Shown here one piece after another: positions 1 through 7,059 of a stretch of 64,000 nucleotides of DNA (its first letter is position 1; each line of letters opens with the position of its first letter). Below the pieces are notes generated by a model. That model was not told the DNA's origin. It searched no databases and saw nothing but the letters and a program-made list of their open reading frames with translations. Origin of the DNA: Streptomyces caelestis (GTDB lineage Bacteria > Actinomycetota > Actinomycetes > Streptomycetales > Streptomycetaceae); the NCBI RefSeq assembly GCF_014205255.1, contig NZ_JACHNE010000001.1:8308001-8372000 (forward strand), given 5' to 3'. The translations under genes and the position numbers were made by a program.

Positions 1-36
1 ACTCCGCAGGTCGGAGGCGAGGAAGGAGAGCACCCC

Positions 37-243
37 ATGGGCAGCATCAGAGTGGGCAGGGCCCAGGCCAGGCCCGACACGCCCGGCCACGTCGCCGGCC
101 TGCACCAGGGCAACAAGGGCCGGTACGACAAGCAGATCGGGCACCACGAGGACGGCACCGCCGACGCGCGCCGCTCCACGGGGATCCACTGGAAGCGGCA
201 TGACGCCCTCGTGAAGACCATGCCGAACATCTCGCCGGGATGA
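37..243 (+). CDS. Conserved small protein next to hydrogenase genes, function unknown
   Basis: A 68-residue polar protein with no signal peptide or membrane segment. It is rich in Gly, His, Lys and Arg and has a Gly/Asn/Tyr/Lys/Gln/His patch in the middle (GRYDKQIGHH) and a hydrophobic end (MPNISPG). A purine-rich AAGGAG lies 7-8 bases before the ATG, and the stop overlaps a downstream ATG, so it looks like a real gene in a run that continues to hypA. I recall similar small proteins ending in MPN(I/L)SP near hydrogenase clusters, but could not verify this. No catalytic motif is visible. A structural or chaperone-like role for a hydrogenase is only a guess from position. Confidence 0.6.
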   Translation: MGSIRVGRAQARPDTPGHVAGLHQGNKGRYDKQIGHHEDGTADARRSTGIHWKRHDALVKTMPNISPG

Positions 244-275
244 CAGCCGTGAGGAGAGGACAGGGAGTCGCCGCG

Positions 276-473
276 ATGAAGCTCCAACGAGTACGCAGAC
301 CCGTCGCACGCAGGCGAGGCGGGATGAGCGGACAGCGGGTGCTGAAGGCCGAGGCCGCCCTGGCGGGCGGTGTGGCCCTGGCCCTGTTGTGCTGGGAGTT
401 TCCCAGCCTGAGGCGGGAGATGCGGATCTGGCGGATGGCGGGCGGGTTCCGCGCGGGCCGCCGGTATCCGTGA
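276..473 (+). CDS. Small single-pass membrane protein (DUF6893-like)
   Basis: A short protein with a basic N-terminus, one hydrophobic segment (AALAGGVALALLCWEF) and a charged tail with a Leu-Arg-Arg-Glu-Met-Arg pattern. This layout matches the tiny actinobacterial DUF6893-type proteins. Three in-frame ATGs are possible: 240 (overlapping the previous stop), 276 and 324. I chose 276 because GGGAG sits about 9 bases upstream; 324 would leave only the membrane helix and tail. It lies between the upstream small gene and hypA, seven bases before hypA, so it is probably co-transcribed. Its function is unknown. Confidence 0.5.
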   Translation: MKLQRVRRPVARRRGGMSGQRVLKAEAALAGGVALALLCWEFPSLRREMRIWRMAGGFRAGRRYP

Positions 474-480
474 GCCGGCC

Positions 481-837
481 GTGCACGAGCTGTCGATCGC
501 GACCGCGATCATCGAGCGGGCCGGCGAGCTGGCCCGGGCGGACGGGACCGAGGCGGTCTCGGCGGTGACCGTCCGGGTCGGCGAGCTGGCGGGCGTCGTC
601 CCCGACGCCCTGGACTTCGCCTTCGAGGTGGCCCGCGACGGCACCGCCCTCGCCGGGGCCCGGCTCGTGGTCGAGCCGGTCCCCGCGCAGGCCTGGTGCG
701 GCCCGTGCGCCGAGGAGTTCCCGGTGGGCATGCCCCCGTTCTTCTGGTGCCCGCGCTGCGACCGCCCCTCCAGCGACCTGCGCAGCGGCCGGGAACTGGA
801 GATCACCGGGATCGAGCCGTCACCGGCCCCGGCATAG
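481..837 (+). CDS. hypA: Hydrogenase nickel incorporation protein HypA
   Basis: HypA is the nickel metallochaperone that works with the GTPase HypB to load nickel into the [NiFe]-hydrogenase large subunit in the cytoplasm. The protein begins with the invariant nickel-binding MHEL (His2), here from a GTG start. It carries the zinc-site cysteine pairs WCGPC (around residue 72) and WCPRC (around residue 89). At 118 residues it is a normal HypA length. It is the only hyp gene on the plus strand; all others converge on it from the right. It probably ends the transcript that starts with the hydrogenase structural genes left of the window. Confidence 0.95.
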   Translation: MHELSIATAIIERAGELARADGTEAVSAVTVRVGELAGVVPDALDFAFEVARDGTALAGARLVVEPVPAQAWCGPCAEEFPVGMPPFFWCPRCDRPSSDLRSGRELEITGIEPSPAPA

Positions 838-838
838 T

Positions 839-879
839 GTGAGCGGGCCCCGCCGACGTGTCCGGCGGGGCCCGCTCAC
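839..879. terminator. Bidirectional terminator between hypA and hypE
   Basis: A perfect 17-bp inverted repeat (839-855 and 863-879) with a 7-base loop lies exactly between the convergent stop codons of hypA and hypE. It has no T-tract, as is common in Streptomyces, and could serve both strands. Confidence 0.8.
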
Positions 880-891
880 GTCCGGACCGGA

Positions 892-1962
892 TCAGCAGAT
901 ACGCGGCAACTGCTCGCCGAGCGGCAGATCCACCACCCGTGTGCCGCCGAGGCCGGTGGCGGCCACGACCATGCCGGGATGGTCGGCGACGCACTCGCCG
1001 ATCAGCGTGGCCCCGGCACCCTGGGGGTGGGCTCGCATCGCCGCGAGGACCTCGTCCACCGCCGAGGGGGGCACGAAGGCGACGAGCCGGCCCTCGTTGG
1101 CGACGTAGAGGGGGTCGAGGCCGAGGAACCCGCAGGCGTTCGCCACCGCGTCCGGCACCGGAATGGCGCGCTCCTGAAGCCGGACCCCGGTCCCCGAGGC
1201 GCGGGCGATCTCGTTGAGGGACGCCGCCAGGCCACCCCTGGTGGGGTCGCGCAGCACATGGATGTCCGGGGTGACGGCCAGCATCGCCGTCACCAGATCC
1301 GCCAGCGGCACGGTGTCGCTGGTGACCTCGACCCCGAATTCCAGCCCCTCCCGCACGCTCATGATCGCCACCCCGTGCAGACCGATCGGCCCGCTGACGA
1401 TCACGGCGTCCCCGGGCCGCGCACGCTGGGGCCGGATGTCCACCCCGTCCGGGACGAGCCCGACACCGGCGGTGGTGACGTACACACCGTCGCCGTGCCC
1501 GGACTCCACCACCTTGGTGTCACCCGTGGCGATGGTGACCCCGGCCGCCTCGGCCGCCGCGCCCATGGAGCACGCGATCCGTTCGACGACCGTCAGCTCC
1601 ACGCCCTCCTCCAGGACGAACGCGGCGGAGAGAAACGCGGGCCGCGCACCGCTCATCGCCAGGTCGTTGACGGTGCCGTTGACCGCGAGGTCGCCCAGGC
1701 TGCCGCCGGGGAAGAACAGCGGACGGACCACGTAGGAGTCGGTGGAGAAGGCCAGCCGCGCACCGCCCAGTTCGAGGACGGCGGAGTCGGCGAGACCGGC
1801 GAGCGTGGCGTTGCCGTAGGCGGGCGTGAAGACCTGCTCCATCAGCTCCGCCGACAGTGCTCCGCCTCCGCCGTGCCCCATTACCACCACTCCCTGGTCA
1901 CGCAGTGGGGCGGGGCAGGTCCAGTCGGCCGGGTCGACCACACCGGCGCGTTGTTCAGGCAA
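892..1962 (-). CDS. hypE: Hydrogenase maturation protein HypE
   Basis: HypE receives the carbamoyl group from HypF on its C-terminal cysteine and dehydrates it to the thiocyanate that supplies cyanide ligands for the hydrogenase iron. The protein ends in the diagnostic Pro-Arg-Ile-Cys. The N-terminal GHGGGG motif and the PurM/AIR-synthase-like body (FSTDSYVV, GDTKVVE, RDPTRGGLA) fit the ATP-using family. Its 356 residues match the usual length. The start overlaps hypD by 8 bases, showing tight coupling, and it is the last gene of the minus-strand hyp operon. Confidence 0.96.
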   Translation of the reverse strand: MPEQRAGVVDPADWTCPAPLRDQGVVVMGHGGGGALSAELMEQVFTPAYGNATLAGLADSAVLELGGARLAFSTDSYVVRPLFFPGGSLGDLAVNGTVNDLAMSGARPAFLSAAFVLEEGVELTVVERIACSMGAAAEAAGVTIATGDTKVVESGHGDGVYVTTAGVGLVPDGVDIRPQRARPGDAVIVSGPIGLHGVAIMSVREGLEFGVEVTSDTVPLADLVTAMLAVTPDIHVLRDPTRGGLAASLNEIARASGTGVRLQERAIPVPDAVANACGFLGLDPLYVANEGRLVAFVPPSAVDEVLAAMRAHPQGAGATLIGECVADHPGMVVAATGLGGTRVVDLPLGEQLPRIC

Positions 1963-3097
1963 CGGGAGCCACTCCTTCCTGTGTGGCCCGGCCGGCTTGC
2001 GGCGTCGGGGCGTTCATCCGGCGGTACAGGTAGTAGGCCGCGCAGGCGCCCTCACTGGAGACCATGGTGGCGCCGAGCGGTGTGCGCGGGGTGCAGATGG
2101 TGCCGAACGCGGCGCACTCGGTCGGCTTGATCAGCCCCTGGAGCACCTCACCGCTGCGGCACTCCGCGGGCTCCTCGGTGCGGATCCCGGTGACCTCGAA
2201 GCGGTGCTCGGCGTCGTACGCGCGGAAGGCGTCACGCAGCCGCCAGCCACTGGCCGGGATCCGCCCGATACCGCGCCAGGACCGGTCGGTGACCTCGAAC
2301 ACCTCCTCGATCATGCGCACGGCGGCCGGATTGCCCTCCTCGCGCACGGCACGCGGATACGCGTTCTCCACCCGGTGCTCGCCGCGCTCCAGCTGGCGGA
2401 CCGCCCGGCGGATGCCCTCCAGGATGTCCAGCGGCTCGAACCCGGTCACCACCATCGGCACACCGAACCGCTCGGCCAGCTCCGGGTACTCCGCCGTGCC
2501 CATCACGCTGCACACGTGTCCGGCGGCCAGGAAACCCTGCACCCGGCAGGCCGGAGCCGTCATGATCGCCTCGACGGCCGGAGGCACCCGCACATGCGAC
2601 ACCAGCAGGCTGAAGTTGTTCAGACCCAGCCTGCGCGCCTGGTGCACGGCCATCGCGTTGGCCGGGGCCGTGGTCTCGAAGCCGATCGCGAAGAACACCA
2701 CCTCCCGGTCCGGGTGGCGGCGGGCCAGCTCCAGGGCGTCGAGCGGCGAGTAGACCACGCGTACGTCGCCGCCCTCGCCCTTGACCCGGAACAGGTCGCG
2801 GCCGGTGCCCGGCACCCGGAGCATGTCGCCGAAGGAACAGAAGATCACCCCGGGCCGCGAGGCGATCTCCAGCGCCTTGTCGATGACCTCCAGCGGTGTG
2901 ACGCAGACGGGGCAGCCGGGCCCGTGGATCAACTCGACCCGCTCGGGCAGCAGTTGGTCGATACCGTGCCGGATGATCGAGTGGGTCTGCCCGCCGCACA
3001 CCTCCATCAGGGCCCACGGCCGGGTCGCGGTGGCCCGGATCTCGTCCAGCAGCCGCCGGGCCAGATCCGGGTCGTTGAACTCGTCGATGTACTTCAC
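1955..3097 (-). CDS. hypD: Hydrogenase maturation protein HypD
   Basis: HypD carries a 4Fe-4S cluster and, with HypC, forms the scaffold on which the Fe(CN)2CO unit is built. The motif around CGGQTHSI and the pair GPGCPVC near residues 38-70 are the conserved catalytic cysteines. The C-terminal cysteines (CRSGEVLQG, ECAAFG, ICTPR, GACAAYY) fit the cluster ligands. The GTG start at 3097 lies in a GTGA overlap with the hypC stop and gives 380 residues, the family length; the longer upstream reading frame is just hypC/hypF shadow. Confidence 0.95.
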   Translation of the reverse strand: MKYIDEFNDPDLARRLLDEIRATATRPWALMEVCGGQTHSIIRHGIDQLLPERVELIHGPGCPVCVTPLEVIDKALEIASRPGVIFCSFGDMLRVPGTGRDLFRVKGEGGDVRVVYSPLDALELARRHPDREVVFFAIGFETTAPANAMAVHQARRLGLNNFSLLVSHVRVPPAVEAIMTAPACRVQGFLAAGHVCSVMGTAEYPELAERFGVPMVVTGFEPLDILEGIRRAVRQLERGEHRVENAYPRAVREEGNPAAVRMIEEVFEVTDRSWRGIGRIPASGWRLRDAFRAYDAEHRFEVTGIRTEEPAECRSGEVLQGLIKPTECAAFGTICTPRTPLGATMVSSEGACAAYYLYRRMNAPTPQAGRATQEGVAPVA

Positions 3098-3375
3098 GCC
3101 GTTCCCGCCTCCTTCGCCGCCTGCTCCCAGGCGTCGCCGAACTCCTCCTCCAGCAGGCCCAGTTCCTCGAACAGCTTCAGCGAGGCCAGGGCCGACTCCT
3201 CGTCCAGGCGCTGGAGCGCGAAGCCGACATGCACGATGACGTACTCGCCCACCCGCACATCGGGCACGTACTCCAGACACGCCTGTTTCTGCACTCCGCC
3301 GAAGTCGATCAGCCCGGTGAGCGGATCCGCGCTGTCGTCGATGGCCACGACCTTGCCGGGCACTGCCAAACACAT
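3094..3375 (-). CDS. hypC: Hydrogenase assembly chaperone HypC
   Basis: A small chaperone that binds HypD and the hydrogenase large-subunit precursor and carries the iron centre between them. It begins MCLAVPGKV with the essential Cys2, followed by the five-strand OB-like fold typical of HypC/HupF. The 93 residues are normal, with a slightly longer acidic, alanine-rich helix at the end. It starts 3 bases after the hypF stop and overlaps hypD by 4 bases. Confidence 0.96.
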   Translation of the reverse strand: MCLAVPGKVVAIDDSADPLTGLIDFGGVQKQACLEYVPDVRVGEYVIVHVGFALQRLDEESALASLKLFEELGLLEEEFGDAWEQAAKEAGTA

Positions 3376-3378
3376 GGG

Positions 3379-5700
3379 TCACTCCTTCTGTCGTAGGTGC
3401 GCCGCGACCACCAGCTGGCCGAGGGCCAATCCGCCGTCGTTCGGAGGGACTTCGCCGTGCCGGAGCACCACGAAGCCGTCGTCGGTCAGCAGCCGCGCGC
3501 ACTCCTCCTCCAGCAGAGCGTTGGCGAAGACCCCGCCGCTGAGGGCGACGGTGGCCAGGCCGGTGTCCCGGCGCGTACGCCGGCAGATCTCGGCGACGGC
3601 CCGCGCCACCCCGCGGTGGAAGCGGGCGGCGAGCACGGCGGCCGGGACACCGCGCCGCAGGTCGGCGATCAGCGTCCTCAGCACCGGCGCCGGGTCGTAC
3701 GCGCCGGCCGCGAAGCCGAAGGCGTACGCCGACGAATCGGCGCCCCAGGCCGCAGCGGCGGCGGCCTCCAGCTCCAGGGCGGCCTGCGCCTCGTACCCCG
3801 CGCGATGGCACACGCCGGCGAGCGACGACACGGCGTCGAAGAGCCGGCCCATGCTGGAGGTCACCACACACGCCACACCGCGCGCCAACTGCTGCCGCAG
3901 AACGGCCAGTTCATCGTCTCCGCAGGCGGTCACGCTCGGCAGGTCCGCGTCCCACGGCAGGCCCGCCGCCCACAGCCGGGCGAGCGCCAGGCGGCATGGA
4001 TTGGCCACGCCCGCGTCGCCACCGGGCAGCGGGGCGGGGGTCAGATGGGCCAGGCGCCGGTGGCCGGTGTAGCCGGCGAGCAGGATCTCGCCGCCCCAGA
4101 CGGTGCCGTCGTCACCGTAGCCCGTGCCGTCGAAGGCGACGCCGATCACGGGTGCGGTGCCGTCGAGACCGTGCTCGGCCATCGCGGAGGCGATGTGCGC
4201 GTGGTGGTGCTGGACCAGCACAGGAGGGTGCTCGGCCAGCCGGGAGGCCCACCTCGCCGAGTGGTATCCAGGATGCCGGTCCGCAGCGACGACTTCGGGG
4301 GCGACGCCGGTCAGGCACCGCATGTGCTCCTCCGCCCGCCGGGCCGTCTCCAGGGTGGTCAGGTCGCCCATGTCGCCGATGTGCGGGCCGAACCAGGCAT
4401 GGTCGCCCTCGCCCAGGCACAGGGCGTTCTTCAGATCGCCGCCCACGGCGAGCGCGGGCCGCACCGGGACCGGCAGCCGCAGCGGGCGGGGCACGTACCC
4501 TCGCGACCGGCGCAGCACCTGCTCGGTGCCGTCGGGGCGCACCCGCAGCAGTGAATCGTCGCAGGGCGAGGCGATGGGCCGGTCGTGGGCGAGCCACGCG
4601 TCGGCCAGCCCGGCGAGCCGGGTCAGTGCCTCGTCGTCGTCCGTGACGATCGGTTCGCCGGAGCGGTTGCCGCTCGTCATGACCAGCACACGCGGTCCCG
4701 GCGGATCGCCGGGCAGGCCGAACAGCAGGGTGTGCACGGGCGTGTAGGGCAGCATGACGCCGAGGTGAGGGCTGCCGGGGCAGACGCCGGGCGCGAGGCC
4801 CGCCTGCTCCGCCCGCCGGCGGAGCAGGACGATGGGGCGCCGGGGGCTGGTGAGGGCGGCCGACTCGGGAGTGGAGAGCACGGCGATCCGCCGTACGGCG
4901 TCCAGGTCCGCGCACATCACCGCGAACGGCTTGCCGCCGCGCGCCTTGCGGGTGCGCAGCGTCTCGACGGCCCGCGCGTCGGTCGCGTCGCACGCCAGGT
5001 GGTAGCCGCCGAGGCCCTTGACGGCGACGATCCGCCCGGCGGCCAGCAAAGCCCGCGCCGTCGCGAGTGCATCGGCGTCCCGTGCCGGGCGGACCTCGCT
5101 GCCGGCGGCGGGCGCCAAGCGCAACCGGGGACCGCAACCGGGGCACGCCACGGGCTGGGCGTGAAAGCGCCGGTCGAGGGGATCGCCGTACTCCCGGGCG
5201 CAGTCGGCGCACATCGGGAAGCCGGCCATGGTGGTGACCGCCCGGTCGTACGGCATGCCCGTGGCGATGGTGAAGCGGGGCCCGCAGTGGGTGCAGGTGA
5301 CGAACGCGTGCCGGTGCCGGCGGTCCGCCGGATCGGTCAGGTCCCGCAGGCAATCGGCGCAGGTCGCCGTGTCGGGCGGGAGGAGGGTGCGGCCGGGGGA
5401 GCGGTCGGTGGAGCGGATGGTGAAGGTGCCGTCGGCGCCGCTGACGGGCAGGTCCTCGAACCCCACGCCGGTGACGGTGGCCAACGGCGGTGGCTGGGTG
5501 GCCAGCCGGTCGCAGAAGCCGGCGACGCGGTCCGGCGGGCCCTCCACCTCGATGAGGACTCCGCTCGCCGTGTTGCTCACGAAGCCCGCGAGCGAGAGAT
5601 CGGTGGCCAGGCGGTGCACGAAGGGCCGGAACCCCACGCCCTGCACGGTGCCGCGCACGGTGACGCGGCGGCGCACCGCCTGTGTGGCGGGCGCTGTCAC
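3379..5700 (-). CDS. hypF: Carbamoyltransferase HypF
   Basis: HypF makes carbamoyl-adenylate from carbamoyl phosphate and ATP and passes the carbamoyl group to HypE. Domains in order: acylphosphatase (about 10-95, VRGTVQGVGFRPFVHRL), two zinc fingers with paired CxxC (about 113-190, CADC/CTHC and CADC/CPGC), a YrdC-like domain (about 215-390) and a Kae1-like carbamoyltransferase domain (about 415-770, with HHAHIASAM and ALSGGVFAN). At 773 residues it is full length. The GTG start overlaps the hypB stop (GTGA). Confidence 0.96.
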   Translation of the reverse strand: MTAPATQAVRRRVTVRGTVQGVGFRPFVHRLATDLSLAGFVSNTASGVLIEVEGPPDRVAGFCDRLATQPPPLATVTGVGFEDLPVSGADGTFTIRSTDRSPGRTLLPPDTATCADCLRDLTDPADRRHRHAFVTCTHCGPRFTIATGMPYDRAVTTMAGFPMCADCAREYGDPLDRRFHAQPVACPGCGPRLRLAPAAGSEVRPARDADALATARALLAAGRIVAVKGLGGYHLACDATDARAVETLRTRKARGGKPFAVMCADLDAVRRIAVLSTPESAALTSPRRPIVLLRRRAEQAGLAPGVCPGSPHLGVMLPYTPVHTLLFGLPGDPPGPRVLVMTSGNRSGEPIVTDDDEALTRLAGLADAWLAHDRPIASPCDDSLLRVRPDGTEQVLRRSRGYVPRPLRLPVPVRPALAVGGDLKNALCLGEGDHAWFGPHIGDMGDLTTLETARRAEEHMRCLTGVAPEVVAADRHPGYHSARWASRLAEHPPVLVQHHHAHIASAMAEHGLDGTAPVIGVAFDGTGYGDDGTVWGGEILLAGYTGHRRLAHLTPAPLPGGDAGVANPCRLALARLWAAGLPWDADLPSVTACGDDELAVLRQQLARGVACVVTSSMGRLFDAVSSLAGVCHRAGYEAQAALELEAAAAAAWGADSSAYAFGFAAGAYDPAPVLRTLIADLRRGVPAAVLAARFHRGVARAVAEICRRTRRDTGLATVALSGGVFANALLEEECARLLTDDGFVVLRHGEVPPNDGGLALGQLVVAAHLRQKE

Positions 5701-6434
5701 GGGACGAGGCCGGTTTCGCCGCCCTCATGGGTGTGGGTGTGCGGGCGGGGCGCCAGCGGAGGCCGGTGCGCCGGGGCCCCGTCCCGTACGGCGAGCACCC
5801 GCTCCAGAAGAGCGTCGACGCCGGCGCCGGTGCGGGCGCAGGTCCGCAGCACCTCCACCCCGGGGTTGACCCGCTGGACATGGGTGTCGAAGGCGGTCCC
5901 GTCGAACCCGGCGGGCCCGGCCAGGTCGGTCTTGGTCAGCACCACCAGATGGGCGGACCCGAAGGCCGTCGGGTACTTCAGCGGCTTGTCCTCGCCCTCC
6001 GTCACCGCCATGAGCACGATCCGCAGACTCTCGCCGAGGTCGTAGGACGCCGGGCAGACGAGGTTTCCGACGTTCTCCACGAACAGCAGCGAGGCGTCCT
6101 CGGGCAGCCAGCTCTCCAGGTGGCCGCGCAGCTGCCGCGCCTCCAGATGGCACAGCCCGTCCGTCAGCAGTTGCTTCACCGGGGCTCCTGAACGGGCGAG
6201 CCGGTGGGCGTCGTTCTCGGTCGCCAGGTCGGCGGTGAGCGCGGCCACCGGGAGACCCCGCTCCACCGCCCTGGCGAGCACCCGCCCGAGCAGCTCCGTC
6301 TTGCCGCTGCCCGGGCTGGACAGCAGATTGACCACGCTCACTCCGCGCCGGGTCAGCTCGTCGCGCAGGCTCGCGGCCAGACCGTCGTTCTTCGCCAGGA
6401 CGGCCTGAGTGACCTCGTCCACGGAATCGCACAT
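5697..6434 (-). CDS. hypB: Hydrogenase nickel incorporation GTPase HypB
   Basis: A SIMIBI-class GTPase that delivers nickel with HypA. The P-loop SSPGSGKTE (about residues 36-44), the G-domain metal site around DGLCHLEA, ENVGNLVCPA and the guanine motif TKTDL are all present. The histidine-rich nickel store, usually N-terminal, is absent there; instead the C-terminus has a short HTHTH run. I chose the ATG at 6434 (245 residues) because GAGGAG precedes it, while the frame open 14 codons further upstream has no such site. It lies 61 bases after the protease gene. Confidence 0.94.
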   Translation of the reverse strand: MCDSVDEVTQAVLAKNDGLAASLRDELTRRGVSVVNLLSSPGSGKTELLGRVLARAVERGLPVAALTADLATENDAHRLARSGAPVKQLLTDGLCHLEARQLRGHLESWLPEDASLLFVENVGNLVCPASYDLGESLRIVLMAVTEGEDKPLKYPTAFGSAHLVVLTKTDLAGPAGFDGTAFDTHVQRVNPGVEVLRTCARTGAGVDALLERVLAVRDGAPAHRPPLAPRPHTHTHEGGETGLVP

Positions 6435-6495
6435 GGGCGCCGCTCCTCGCGGTCGGCAGGGAAATCGGTCCGCCACCGATCTTCGGCGCCGCCTC

Positions 6496-7059
6496 TCACG
6501 GTGTCCGGCAGCCCGGCGGGGACAGGGCGGGGGATTCGTCCGGGCGGCTCAACGGGGGCGTGGCCGCCGGGTCGGCCAGCAGCACCGGAACCATGGCGTG
6601 CAGGGCCGCGACGGCCCGCCCCACCGCTTCGCGTACCGTCGCGCTGACGCCCGGGGCGATGTCCTCGTCGGCGGGTGCCCGCAGCTCGGGCTCGCAGGCC
6701 AGGACGAGGACGCGCGGGAGCGGCTCGTCGCCGAGGTGGGCGGCCAGGGCGAGGACCTTCGCCGGGTCCATGCCGTGCGCCTCGGGCGGGGCGCCGACCG
6801 TGGCGCGGTCGGGCAGGTCCGGCTCGACCAGCGACAGGGTGCCCGGCTCCTGTCCCCGTACGGCCGCGTCGACCAGGAGGGCCGTGTCATAGCCGTCGAG
6901 CAGTGCGTACGCGAGGTCCATGCCGCGGATGCCGAAGTCCCGTACCCGCACCTCGGGCGGCAGCGGGTGCCGGTCCAGGGCGCGGATCACCTCGGGGCCG
7001 AAGGCGTCGTCCGCGAGGAAGATGTTGCCGACGCCCGCGACGAGCAACCGGCCCCTCAT
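6496..7059 (-). CDS. Hydrogenase maturation protease (HyaD/HycI family)
   Basis: This endopeptidase family clips the C-terminal peptide of the hydrogenase large subunit after nickel insertion. The N-terminal GVGNIFLADDAFGPEVI contains the conserved acidic nickel-sensing position, and GIRGMDLAYALLDGYD matches the family core. The ATG overlaps the hypX stop (ATGA). At 187 residues it is about 25-30 longer than usual because of a proline-rich tail that looks disordered. Linkage to the hyp genes supports the role; the exact partner hydrogenase lies outside the window. Confidence 0.9.
   Translation of the reverse strand: MRGRLLVAGVGNIFLADDAFGPEVIRALDRHPLPPEVRVRDFGIRGMDLAYALLDGYDTALLVDAAVRGQEPGTLSLVEPDLPDRATVGAPPEAHGMDPAKVLALAAHLGDEPLPRVLVLACEPELRAPADEDIAPGVSATVREAVGRAVAALHAMVPVLLADPAATPPLSRPDESPALSPPGCRTP

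Noticed and set aside
979..2130. Long plus-strand open frames over hypE/hypD
   Set aside because: Mirror frames of GC-rich genes; composition is Arg/Gly/His-biased, no family motifs, and the minus strand encodes clear Hyp proteins.
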